NCBI GenBank assembly: GCA_900299065.1
Contig: OMIJ01000225.1
Span: 1-15,128, forward strand
Source: Hyphomicrobiales bacterium
Lineage (GTDB): Bacteria; Pseudomonadota; Alphaproteobacteria; Rhizobiales; Beijerinckiaceae
Reading direction: 5' to 3'
DNA length: 15,128 nucleotides
The notes below the pieces were generated by a model. The model ran no database searches. It was not told the origin of the DNA and was given only the letters and a program-made list of their open reading frames with translations. Every line of letters starts with the position of its first letter. Position 1 is the first letter of the stretch. Made by a program: the position numbers and the translations under genes. Below are positions 6,781 through 14,123 of this stretch, in pieces.

Positions 6781-8784
6781 ATGTCAGGCGAAGCAGGCAC
6801 AAAAAGCAATTCGGTCAAACGTGACAAGCCCTGGATTTTCCGCACCTATGCCGGACATTCAACCGCCTCTGAGTCCAACAAGCTGTTTCGGGCCAATCTA
6901 GCCAAGGGCCAGACAGGTCTTTCAATCGCCTTCGATCTGCCCACTCAGACAGGCTATGATTCTGATCATAGTCTCGCGCGCGGCGAGGTGGGAAAGGTCG
7001 GCGTTCCCATTTGTCACATTGGCGATATGCGGGCTCTGTTTGAGGGCATTCCCATTGCCGCCATGAATACATCCATGACCATTAATGCCACCGCAGCCTG
7101 GCTCATGGCTCTTTATATTGCAGTTGCTGAAGAACAAGGCGTCGCAAGAGAGAGCCTGCAAGGCACCACGCAAAATGACATCATCAAGGAATATTTATCG
7201 CGTGGCACCTATGTGTTTCCACCTAAGCCCTCATTGCGTTTGACCAAGGATATGATCCTTTTCACCACACGCGAAGTGCCAAAATGGAATCCGATGAATG
7301 TCTGCTCCTACCATTTGCAAGAAGCAGGAGCGACCCCCGTTCAGGAACTCAGCTATGCCTTGGCAACCGCCATTGCCATTCTCGATTCCGTGAAAGCCTC
7401 AGGCGAAGTAACGCAGAATAATTTTGCTGAAGTTGTGGGCCGTATCTCCTTCTTTGTGAATGCTGGTATGCGCTTTGTCACCGAGCTTTGCAAAATGCGG
7501 GCCTTTTCCGAATTATGGGATGAGATTACGCGCGAGCGATATGGCATTGAGCAGGAAAAATTTCGTCGTTTCCGCTATGGCGTTCAGGTCAATTCGCTTG
7601 GCCTCACAGAGCAGCAGCCTGAAAACAATGTCTATCGCATATTGATTGAAATGTTGGCCGTAGTTCTGTCCAAAAATGCCAGAGCGAGAGCCGTACAACT
7701 TCCTGCCTGGAATGAGGCGCTTGGCTTACCTCGCCAGTTTGATCAACAATGGTCTTTGCGCATGCAACAGATCATGGCCTATGAAACTGATCTTCTGGAA
7801 TATGCCGATATCTTTGATGGCAGCGTTGAGATTGAACGCAAAGTCGAAGAACTCAAACAACAGGCCAGAGAAGAAATTGCGCAGATCGACAAGATGGGCG
7901 GCGCTGTCGCGGCCATTGAATCAGGCTATATGAAATCGCGCCTGGTAGAATCAAATACCAATCGATTGGAATCTATCGAAAGTGGTGAGCAAATTGTTGT
8001 TGGCGTGAATCGCTATCTCGATTCTGAACCCTCTCCGCTTCTGGCAGGAGAAAATGCCATTCAGCTGGTTCCAGAACATGTCGAGCAAGAACAAATTGAA
8101 CGCCTGAAGATATGGCGCGCCAATCGTGATGCGGATGCAGTCCAGTCCGCGCTGACAGAATTACGCAAAGCTGCTCTTGATGGCAGTTCCATTATGGAGC
8201 CCTCCATTCGTGCTGCAAAGGCCGGTGTCACCACTGGTGAATGGAGCGAAATATTGCGTCAGAGCTTTGGCGAATATCGCGCTCCCACAGGCGTCAGCGC
8301 CACCGCACGGCAAGTGGGCGATAATCTTGATGAGATCCGCTCCGAGGTTGAACGTGTTTCGCTCATCCTTGGCCGAAGACTAACCTTTGTGATCGGCAAA
8401 CCCGGCCTTGATGGCCATTCCAATGGCGCAGAGCAAATTGCTGTGCGGGCCAGAGATGCTGGCATGGACGTGGTTTATGATGGAATTCGTCTGACGCCAC
8501 AGGAAATCTTATCGGCCGCACGGGATAAAAACGCCCATTGCATTGGCCTGTCTATTCTCTCTGGCTCCCATGTGCCTTTGGTGTGCGAAACGCTCGCACT
8601 GATGAAAGAAGCGGGGCTGGCACATATTCCGCTTGTGGTTGGCGGAATTATTCCTCCCCAAGATGAAAGAAAATTACTGGAGGAAGGGGTAAGGGCTGTT
8701 TACACGCCCAAGAATTTCAATCTTAATCGCATCATGCTCGACATTGTCGGCATTGTTGAACATAAAAACTCCGTTGCCTCTTGA
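6781..8784 (+). CDS. ecm: Ethylmalonyl-CoA mutase (coenzyme B12-dependent)
   Basis: A 667-residue single-chain mutase of the MeaA/Ecm type. The N-terminal mutase barrel shows RTYAGHSTASESN (21-33), GQTGLSIAFDLPTQTGYDSD (43-62) and GLTEQQPENNVYR (274-286). The C-terminal cobalamin domain has DGHSNG (544-549), carrying the DXHXXG lower-axial His546, then SIL (591-593) and GG (621-622). Where methylmalonyl-CoA mutase has a catalytic His in RTHCQTSG, this protein reads YGVQVNSLG, consistent with the ethylmalonyl-CoA branch. It converts (2R)-ethylmalonyl-CoA to (2S)-methylsuccinyl-CoA, between Ccr and Mcd. The ATG at 6781 has GGAG six bases upstream and opens MSGEAGTK. An open frame from 6727 adds 18 residues without a supporting site. 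Divergent from ccr-mcd and followed after 42 bp by a VOC gene. An older name for the family is MeaA. Confidence 0.95.
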   Translation: MSGEAGTKSNSVKRDKPWIFRTYAGHSTASESNKLFRANLAKGQTGLSIAFDLPTQTGYDSDHSLARGEVGKVGVPICHIGDMRALFEGIPIAAMNTSMTINATAAWLMALYIAVAEEQGVARESLQGTTQNDIIKEYLSRGTYVFPPKPSLRLTKDMILFTTREVPKWNPMNVCSYHLQEAGATPVQELSYALATAIAILDSVKASGEVTQNNFAEVVGRISFFVNAGMRFVTELCKMRAFSELWDEITRERYGIEQEKFRRFRYGVQVNSLGLTEQQPENNVYRILIEMLAVVLSKNARARAVQLPAWNEALGLPRQFDQQWSLRMQQIMAYETDLLEYADIFDGSVEIERKVEELKQQAREEIAQIDKMGGAVAAIESGYMKSRLVESNTNRLESIESGEQIVVGVNRYLDSEPSPLLAGENAIQLVPEHVEQEQIERLKIWRANRDADAVQSALTELRKAALDGSSIMEPSIRAAKAGVTTGEWSEILRQSFGEYRAPTGVSATARQVGDNLDEIRSEVERVSLILGRRLTFVIGKPGLDGHSNGAEQIAVRARDAGMDVVYDGIRLTPQEILSAARDKNAHCIGLSILSGSHVPLVCETLALMKEAGLAHIPLVVGGIIPPQDERKLLEEGVRAVYTPKNFNLNRIMLDIVGIVEHKNSVAS

Positions 8785-8826
8785 GACCTGTCAGGTGATG
8801 AGCAAGGAGAACATAAAGGGGGGCAC

Positions 8827-9201
8827 ATGCTCACGGGCATTGATCACATAGATATTGCCGTTGACGATCTCAATCTCTGGACCAGTTTTTTCGAAGCCAT
8901 TGGGTTCAGTGTCATTCAACGCACCGATCACGGTGGCGGGTCAGTGGAATTGAAATTTCCCGGTACAGATCGGCCCTTTCTTGAACTGACGTCAACCTCA
9001 CGCCCCGATGGAACCAAACATCCTGCCGGATTCCGCCATATAGCTTTACAATCGCAGAATATGGAACAGACCTTTGCCGAACTCACCGCCCGCGGCATTA
9101 AAATCGACCGCCCTCCGCGCAGAAACGCGCAGAGCGGTCGCATGACAATGAATGCTCATGATCCGCAGGGCAAAGGCTTAACAATCCAATTCGTCGATTG
9201 A
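8827..9201 (+). CDS. VOC (glyoxalase/bleomycin-resistance) superfamily protein
   Basis: A 124-residue protein with two beta-alpha-beta-beta-beta modules. Candidate metal ligands at the usual VOC positions are His7 (GIDHIDIAV), Glu53 (PFLELTS), His71 (FRHIAL) and Gln121 (LTIQFVD). The fourth is Gln where many family members have Glu, so metal binding may differ. It follows ecm by 42 bp on the same strand with a strong AAGGGGGG site at 8816-8823, so it is probably co-transcribed. Methylmalonyl/ethylmalonyl-CoA epimerase is also a VOC enzyme and would fit the pathway exactly. However, this protein lacks the epimerase stretch around GGIHHICYEV and the C-terminal VELEQ-type ending I would expect. 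I therefore leave the substrate open; a lactoylglutathione lyase-like or unrelated function is equally possible. Confidence 0.8.
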   Translation: MLTGIDHIDIAVDDLNLWTSFFEAIGFSVIQRTDHGGGSVELKFPGTDRPFLELTSTSRPDGTKHPAGFRHIALQSQNMEQTFAELTARGIKIDRPPRRNAQSGRMTMNAHDPQGKGLTIQFVD

Positions 9202-9231
9202 CGAGACTGTCACTTCCCTTAGCCCCTGTTT

Positions 9232-11883
9232 TCAGCTCCCTTTGGGGAAGGTCACAACAGTGCCCGTCCCTGTGGGGACGACAGGCTTAGGATTTGTCGG
9301 CGCTACAAGTCGAGAGCCCAACATCAGGCCTTCGCGATCGGCGGTAATGTGCACCACTTCTCCATCCTTGATTTCTCCTGACAGAATGGATTCAGCAAGA
9401 GGATCTTGCACATTCTTCTGGATGACGCGCTTAAGCGGGCGCGCCCCATAGGCCGGATCATAGCCTTTGTCTGCAAGCCAGGCGCGCGCCTTGCTATCGA
9501 GATCAAGCACGATTTTACGCTCTTCGAGCAGGCGCTCCAAACGCTTGAACTGAATATCGACAATGGCGCCCATATCCTCTCGCTTCAAGCGATGGAACAA
9601 TAGGATTTCATCGACGCGGTTGAGAAATTCCGGCCGGAAATGACCGCGCAAAACTTGCATCACTTCGGAATAGACAGCGCTCGAATCCTCGCCCTCCTTC
9701 TGCATAACGAGATATTCAGCTCCGAGATTTGAGGTCATGATGATCAGCACATTACGGAAATCAACCGTTCTGCCCTGCCCGTCGGTCAACCGTCCATCAT
9801 CAAGCACCTGCAAGAGAACATTGAAGACATCGGGATGTGCTTTTTCAATCTCGTCAAACAGCACGACCTGATAAGGCCTGCGCCGCACCGCTTCTGTCAA
9901 AGCACCGCCTTCTTCATAGCCCACATAGCCGGGAGGCGCGCCAATCAGACGCGAGACAGAATGCTTCTCCATATATTCCGACATATCTATGCGGACCATA
10001 GCTGAATCATCATCGAACAAAAAGCCAGCGAGAGCTTTGGTCAGCTCTGTCTTGCCAACACCTGTCGGCCCTAGGAACATAAACGAACCAATAGGCCGAT
10101 TGGGATCTTGTAAGCCCGCACGCGCGCGACGAACCGCTGTGGAAACAGCCTGAACAGCTTCCTTCTGCCCAACCACACGGCGCGACAGCTCATCTTCCAT
10201 CTTCAGCAATTTATCGCGCTCGCCCTGCAACATTCTGTCAACCGGCACACCTGTCCATTTGGACACGACATGGGCCACATGATCAGCTGACACGGATTCT
10301 TCGAGCAAGACTTCGCTGGCTTGTGATTCCGTTTGCGACAAAGCCTTTTCAAGATCGGGAATAATCCCATAGGTCAAACGCCCGGCCTCGGCATAATCAC
10401 CCTTGCGCTGGGCATTAGCAAGATCGGTTCTGGCCTGCTCCAATTGCTCTTTAAATTTCTGAGCCTGACCCAATTTATCCTTTTCTGCGCGCCAGCGAGC
10501 TGTCAAAGCGCTCGATTTCTCTTCAAGATCGGCAAGCTCTTTTTCAAGCTTTTTGAGTCTGTCCTTGGAGGCGTCATCCGACTCTTTCTTCAAAGCTTCC
10601 TGTTCAATCCTCAGCTGGATGATTCGACGATCATATTCGTCAAGCTCCTCAGGCTTGGAATCAACTTGCATGCGCAGTCGTGAAGCTGCTTCATCGACAA
10701 GATCAATCGCTTTATCCGGCAGGAATCGATCAGTGATATAGCGATTAGACAAGGTCGCAGCGGCGACAATCGCAGAATCGGTGATCCGCACGCCATGGTG
10801 TAATTCATATTTTTCTTTCAGCCCGCGCAGAATTGAAATTGTATCTTCGACGCTGGGTTCAGATACAAAGACAGGCTGGAATCGCCGCGCCAATGCGGGA
10901 TCTTTTTCGACATGCTTGCGATATTCATCGAGCGTCGTGGCACCAATACAATGCAATTCACCTCTCGCCAGAGCAGGCTTGAGTAGATTAGACGCATCCA
11001 TTGCGCCATCAGCTTTGCCCGCACCGACAAGAGTGTGCATTTCATCAATGAAGAGGATGATGTCACCCTCAGCGGCCGTCACCTCTGTCAAAACGGACTT
11101 CAGCCGCTCTTCAAATTCGCCGCGATATTTTGCGCCCGCAATCAGAGAGCCCATATCAAGCGCGAGCAATTTTTTGTCTTTCAGACTCTCGGGCACATCA
11201 CCATTGACGATGCGTAAAGCAAGCCCTTCCACAATGGCTGTCTTGCCAACACCCGGCTCACCAATCAGAACAGGATTGTTTTTTGTTCGTCTTGCCAAAA
11301 CCTGAATAGCGCGTCTGATTTCATCATCGCGGCCAATGACTGGATCCAGTTTTCCTTCTCGTGCAATTTCAGTAAAATCACGCGCATATTTTTTCAGCGC
11401 ATCATAGCTGTTTTCCGCGCTCGCACTGTCAGCCTTGCGACCCTTGCGCAAATCTTCAATTGCAGCATTCAGGGATTGAGCGTTAACACCGGCCTGCGTG
11501 AGAATTTTGCCAGATTCGGAACTCTTCTCCATTGCTAGAGCAAGCAAAAGCCGCTCAACCGTGACATAAGAATCGCCTGCCTTCTGGGCTATCTTCTCGG
11601 CATTTTCGAAAATACGGGCTGTCGTGGGGGCGAGATAAAGCTGGCCAGCGCCTGAACCTTGCACTTTGGGAAGCTTGCCCAGGGCGTGCTCAACCTGCAC
11701 GAGAGCCTCTTTGGCGCGACCACCCGCCTTGTCAATCAGACCAGCGGCCAGACCCTCCTCATCATCCAAAAGGACTTTGAGTATATGTTCCGGGGTGAAT
11801 TGCTGATGCCCCTCGCGCAAGGCCAGGGATTGCGCCGATTGCACAAAGCCGCGAACACGCTCGGTATATTTTTCGAGATTCAT
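9232..11883 (-). CDS. clpB: ATP-dependent chaperone ClpB
   Basis: An 883-residue Hsp100 disaggregase. Two N-terminal Clp repeats (about 1-145) lead into NBD1 with Walker A GEPGVGKT (208-215) and Walker B IILFIDE (275-281). A coiled-coil middle domain spans about 410-525. NBD2 has Walker A GPTGVGKT (605-612), the pore loop GYVGYEEGG (652-660), Walker B VVLFDE (673-678) and the sensor stretch GARPLKRVIQ. The long middle domain separates ClpB from ClpA and ClpC. It works with DnaK to extract and refold aggregated proteins in the cytoplasm. ATG at 11883 (MNLEKYTERVRGFVQ) has GGAGG five bases upstream; the open frame to 11958 adds 25 unrelated residues. The last ~30 residues form a proline- and threonine-rich tail. 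No CIRCE element, and no clear sigma-32 promoter, is visible upstream. Convergent with the VOC gene, 30 bp apart. Confidence 0.97.
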   Translation of the reverse strand: MNLEKYTERVRGFVQSAQSLALREGHQQFTPEHILKVLLDDEEGLAAGLIDKAGGRAKEALVQVEHALGKLPKVQGSGAGQLYLAPTTARIFENAEKIAQKAGDSYVTVERLLLALAMEKSSESGKILTQAGVNAQSLNAAIEDLRKGRKADSASAENSYDALKKYARDFTEIAREGKLDPVIGRDDEIRRAIQVLARRTKNNPVLIGEPGVGKTAIVEGLALRIVNGDVPESLKDKKLLALDMGSLIAGAKYRGEFEERLKSVLTEVTAAEGDIILFIDEMHTLVGAGKADGAMDASNLLKPALARGELHCIGATTLDEYRKHVEKDPALARRFQPVFVSEPSVEDTISILRGLKEKYELHHGVRITDSAIVAAATLSNRYITDRFLPDKAIDLVDEAASRLRMQVDSKPEELDEYDRRIIQLRIEQEALKKESDDASKDRLKKLEKELADLEEKSSALTARWRAEKDKLGQAQKFKEQLEQARTDLANAQRKGDYAEAGRLTYGIIPDLEKALSQTESQASEVLLEESVSADHVAHVVSKWTGVPVDRMLQGERDKLLKMEDELSRRVVGQKEAVQAVSTAVRRARAGLQDPNRPIGSFMFLGPTGVGKTELTKALAGFLFDDDSAMVRIDMSEYMEKHSVSRLIGAPPGYVGYEEGGALTEAVRRRPYQVVLFDEIEKAHPDVFNVLLQVLDDGRLTDGQGRTVDFRNVLIIMTSNLGAEYLVMQKEGEDSSAVYSEVMQVLRGHFRPEFLNRVDEILLFHRLKREDMGAIVDIQFKRLERLLEERKIVLDLDSKARAWLADKGYDPAYGARPLKRVIQKNVQDPLAESILSGEIKDGEVVHITADREGLMLGSRLVAPTNPKPVVPTGTGTVVTFPKGS

Positions 11884-12007
11884 TCTATCCTCCAGACCGC
11901 CCTTTGCCCCGAAGCAGCAAATCAGGCCTCTCAATATGAATTTGGCCCCCGCAGGCAACCATGCGGTTAATGTAGGTATTCAAAAGGCCTAAAAAAGGGG
12001 ACAATCT

Positions 12008-12035
12008 GATCTCGACAAAGATTTTGTCTCAGATC
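12008..12035. repeat. Imperfect inverted repeat in the clpB / MOSC divergent region
   Basis: The left arm GATCT-C-GACAAA (12008-12019) pairs with TTTGTC-TC-AGATC (12023-12035), giving 6 + 5 paired bases with a small internal bulge and a 3-base loop. It lies 38 bp before the preferred MOSC start and about 125 bp upstream of clpB. It could be an operator or an RNA hairpin in the MOSC leader; I do not recognise the element. Confidence 0.35.
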
Positions 12036-12072
12036 AATAGTGGAACTCTACGTCACGTCCCGGGTGCAAGAA

Positions 12073-12837
12073 ATGACCATATGGGTTGAAGGCCTCTTTC
12101 GTTATCCCATTAAAGGCCTCTCACCCGAGCAGCTCTCTCAGGCACAATTGCAGGCTGGCCAGTATTTTCCCGGTGACCGGATCTTTGCTATTGAAAATGG
12201 CCGGTCAGGGTTTGACCCTCTTGCGCCTCAATTTTTGCCAAAGACACGATTCCTTATGCTGATGAAGCATGAGAAACTGGCTCAGCTCAGAACAAAGTAT
12301 AATGAGACAAGCGGCGATCTAACCCTGACACATAAAGGACAGAACGACCTTATATTCTCTTTGCGCACGACAGAGGGGCGCAAAGCGCTGCGCGATTATC
12401 TGATCGCATTTTTTCAACCCGAGTTGAAAATCGATCCTCAGATCCTGAGCGCACCCGACGGATTTCGTTTCACCGATTCTAGAAGATCTGGCTATGTCTC
12501 CTTGCTTAATCTGAACAGCATTGAGGATTTGTCGAGATTGGCGAAGGAGCAAATCCATCCCTTGCGCTTTCGGGCCAATCTGCATTTTCGCGGCTTGCCA
12601 GCCTGGCAGGAAATGGAATGGATAGGCCGAAAGATTCAAATCGGCGGGGCAAGACTGGAAATATTAAAAGCCATTGATCGCTGCCCAGCCACGCAGGTCA
12701 ATCCACTCACTGCACAACGCGATCAGGATATTGTGGCTCTGTTAGAGCGCAATTTTGATCATAATCAATGTGGCATCTATGCCAAAGTCATCCAGTCAGG
12801 ATCGATCTCGATCCAAGATCGGATCGAGATGATCTGA
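12073..12837 (+). CDS. MOSC domain-containing protein
   Basis: About 254 residues from the ATG at 12073. The N-terminal beta-barrel opens IWVEGLFRYPIKGLSPE (residues 3-19), the characteristic N-terminal MOSC stretch. The C-terminal part carries the MOSC region with FRANLHFRGLPAW at about 166-178 and DRCPATQVNPLTAQRD, whose Cys204 is the conserved MOSC cysteine thought to carry sulfur or bind molybdenum cofactor. Family members are linked to molybdenum-cofactor sulfuration or to reduction of N-hydroxylated bases (YcbX, YiiM); the substrate here is not known. The frame is open from a GTG at 12040, adding 11 residues. Neither start has a strong ribosome-binding site; I prefer the ATG because homology begins there. 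Divergent from clpB and convergent with the DUF4167 gene. Confidence 0.85.
   Translation: MTIWVEGLFRYPIKGLSPEQLSQAQLQAGQYFPGDRIFAIENGRSGFDPLAPQFLPKTRFLMLMKHEKLAQLRTKYNETSGDLTLTHKGQNDLIFSLRTTEGRKALRDYLIAFFQPELKIDPQILSAPDGFRFTDSRRSGYVSLLNLNSIEDLSRLAKEQIHPLRFRANLHFRGLPAWQEMEWIGRKIQIGGARLEILKAIDRCPATQVNPLTAQRDQDIVALLERNFDHNQCGIYAKVIQSGSISIQDRIEMI
12805..12830. terminator. Perfect 10-bp inverted repeat at the 3' end of the MOSC gene, possible hairpin terminator
   Basis: ATCTCGATCC (12805-12814) and GGATCGAGAT (12821-12830) are exact reverse complements around a 6-base loop (AAGATC). The hairpin lies inside the final codons, ending four bases before the TGA at 12835-12837. It sits between two convergent genes whose stops are 12 bp apart. 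No T-tract follows on either strand, so a classical intrinsic terminator is not supported; a bidirectional pause or RNA 3'-end stabiliser is possible. Confidence 0.45.
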
Positions 12838-12849
12838 GTATTGATGGTG

Positions 12850-13743
12850 CTATCCTTCACCCTCTGATGATGAGCGAGGCGATGCACCATCCTCGCCATT
12901 GGCTGGGCGACGACGACGGCGATTGCGCAAATGATAGCGGCCTGTCTCATGTCCCTCTGACTCATGCATGGCGGCAGGAGATTCGTGACCCGCAGGCTCC
13001 TGAGCGCCAGCTTCCATTGGCGAAACCCTGACAGGCGCTGTTATGAAAGAAGGCAGAACTGGCGATAAATTCTCATCTTCAGGGGCAGCGACACGCGGCT
13101 CGAAGCGCGGTTGCTGGTCATTTCTGAAATCACGATTCTGGCGCTGATCGCGCGGCCCGCGATTGGAGCCATTGCGATGATTTTGATTGCGATCCTGGAA
13201 AGAACGCTCAGGCCGGGGCCCGCGATCCTGATAAGGCCGGTCTGATGGCTGCCGATCCGGTTGAGGGCGATCAGCTGGAAAGGGTTGCCGCTCATTAGAA
13301 GGCTGAGCAAAGGGCTGCTGCATGGAAGCTTGTTGCGCCTGAGCCGGATAGGGCGGTTGTTGTTGAGGATTATAGGGCGGCTGGATCTTCTCCAAAGGAG
13401 AAGCAAAACGATCGGGAATCCCGCCATCATCATCATCGTCAAATTCTTCTGGCTCCGGATCGCCAGGCTGGCGCATATAACCTGCCATAGCCTGTTGCTG
13501 CGCTTGCTGAGCAGCTGCAATGATCCGGAAATAATGTTCGGCGTGCTGAAGATAATTTTCAGCCATTACAGGATCGCCAGACGATTGAGCATCGCGCGCC
13601 AATTGGAGATATTTTTCTCCAACATGATGGGCTGTGCCTCTGATTTTTACATCCGGCCCGTTGGACTCATAGGTCCGCGTCAATGGATTGGGGCCTTTGC
13701 GATTATTCCGCCCACGCATGCGCTTGTTTTGACCAGGTCTCAT
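12850..13743 (-). CDS. DUF4167 domain-containing protein with disordered arginine-rich tail
   Basis: A 297-residue protein. The N-terminal 10-80 region is the DUF4167 domain: GPNPLTRTYESNGPDVKIRG, then a helical stretch with AEHYFRIIAAAQ at about 67-78. The rest is low-complexity and predicted disordered: an acidic patch EEFDDDDDGG near 98-107, a Pro/Gln-rich segment to about 150, an Arg/Asp/Gln/Asn-rich segment to about 215, and a late RNRRRRR run near 273-279. Both ends are strongly basic. The composition suggests RNA or nucleoprotein binding, but that is inference; no function is established that I can name. The ATG at 13743 has AAGGA six bases upstream. It lies downstream of prmC on the same strand, the usual alphaproteobacterial neighbourhood, but the 380-bp gap suggests its own promoter. 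Confidence 0.88.
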   Translation of the reverse strand: MRPGQNKRMRGRNNRKGPNPLTRTYESNGPDVKIRGTAHHVGEKYLQLARDAQSSGDPVMAENYLQHAEHYFRIIAAAQQAQQQAMAGYMRQPGDPEPEEFDDDDDGGIPDRFASPLEKIQPPYNPQQQPPYPAQAQQASMQQPFAQPSNERQPFPADRPQPDRQPSDRPYQDRGPRPERSFQDRNQNHRNGSNRGPRDQRQNRDFRNDQQPRFEPRVAAPEDENLSPVLPSFITAPVRVSPMEAGAQEPAGHESPAAMHESEGHETGRYHLRNRRRRRPANGEDGASPRSSSEGEG

Positions 13744-13922
13744 AAAGGGTCCTTGGAATGCTCAGGAGTAAAGACAGTGTGAGTGTGCTGAAAAAGCACA
13801 TTTGCGGTGTCGAGCAATCACCGCACGTCTGTCAGATGACAAATTATCAAGGCTCTCCAGCCAATTCATTCTCTCTCGATCAAATCATCGACAGATCTAT
13901 TCCGCCCCGCCTCAAACACAAA

Positions 13923-13942
13923 CCGAACTTTGCCGAACTTTG
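13923..13942. repeat. Tandem direct repeat, two exact copies of CCGAACTTTG
   Basis: Two identical 10-mers abut with no spacer, one helical turn apart. They lie about 180 bp upstream of the DUF4167 start codon (minus strand). Head-to-tail sites at 10-bp spacing would place two protein monomers on the same DNA face, so a regulator site is possible; replication slippage is the simpler explanation. Confidence 0.4.
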
Positions 13943-14073
13943 AGGACGATCACCTGAGAACTCACTTTGGAGAATCATCTTCATGCACTTAGTTTAACCC
14001 GAGGTTTAATCGGTCGTTGAACGATCACAGTGTTGAAGGATTGATCCTCAGCGTCAGGCGCCTCGAGGCATCA

Positions 14074-14112
14074 CTTGGCGTGAACTTAGTCGGATTCAAT
14101 GCAAACGCCAAG
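14074..14112. repeat. 8-bp inverted repeat just downstream of the prmC stop
   Basis: CTTGGCGT (14074-14081) and ACGCCAAG (14105-14112) are exact reverse complements with a 23-base spacer. In the prmC direction the hairpin begins 11 bases after the stop codon. No T-tract follows on the minus strand and the loop is long, so a terminator role is weakly supported. Confidence 0.3.
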
Positions 14113-14123
14113 AGAAATAAATA

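Larger units (their letters stand above)
13744..14123. other. 380-bp gene-free stretch between prmC and the DUF4167 gene
   Basis: No coding sequence I can support lies here. It should hold the DUF4167 promoter (minus strand) and the end of the prmC transcript. Visible elements are the DUF4167 ribosome-binding site at 13750-13754, a 10-bp tandem repeat at 13923-13942, two TTTAA elements at 13993-14009 separated by one base too many for a CtrA box, a short palindrome GCCTCGAGGC at 14060-14069, and an 8-bp inverted repeat at 14074-14112. I see no tRNA or recognisable small RNA. Confidence 0.5.

Noticed and set aside
9202..9260. Possible terminator between the VOC gene and clpB
   Set aside because: Short complementary runs such as CTTCCC and GGGAAG exist, but the loop is long and no T-tract follows, so there is no convincing hairpin.
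10781..11305. 174-codon plus-strand frame opposite clpB
   Set aside because: It is antisense to the strongly supported NBD1 coding region of clpB, has low-complexity composition, and is a frame shadow.
11884..12072. CIRCE element or sigma-32 promoter upstream of clpB
   Set aside because: I searched for the CIRCE inverted repeat and for CTTG...CCAT-type spacing. No match with acceptable spacing was found.
13261..13782. 173-codon plus-strand frame opposite the DUF4167 gene
   Set aside because: It is antisense to a well-supported gene, and its Leu/Ile/Arg-rich composition is what the complement of that low-complexity coding sequence produces.
13758..13943. 61-codon plus-strand open frame in the prmC-DUF4167 gap
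   Set aside because: It lacks a clear ribosome-binding site, resembles nothing I recognise, overlaps the likely DUF4167 promoter, and is a length expected by chance.
13993..14010. Second possible CtrA box in the prmC-DUF4167 gap
   Set aside because: The two TTAA halves (13994-13997 and 14006-14009) are separated by eight bases, not seven, so the spacing does not fit the consensus.
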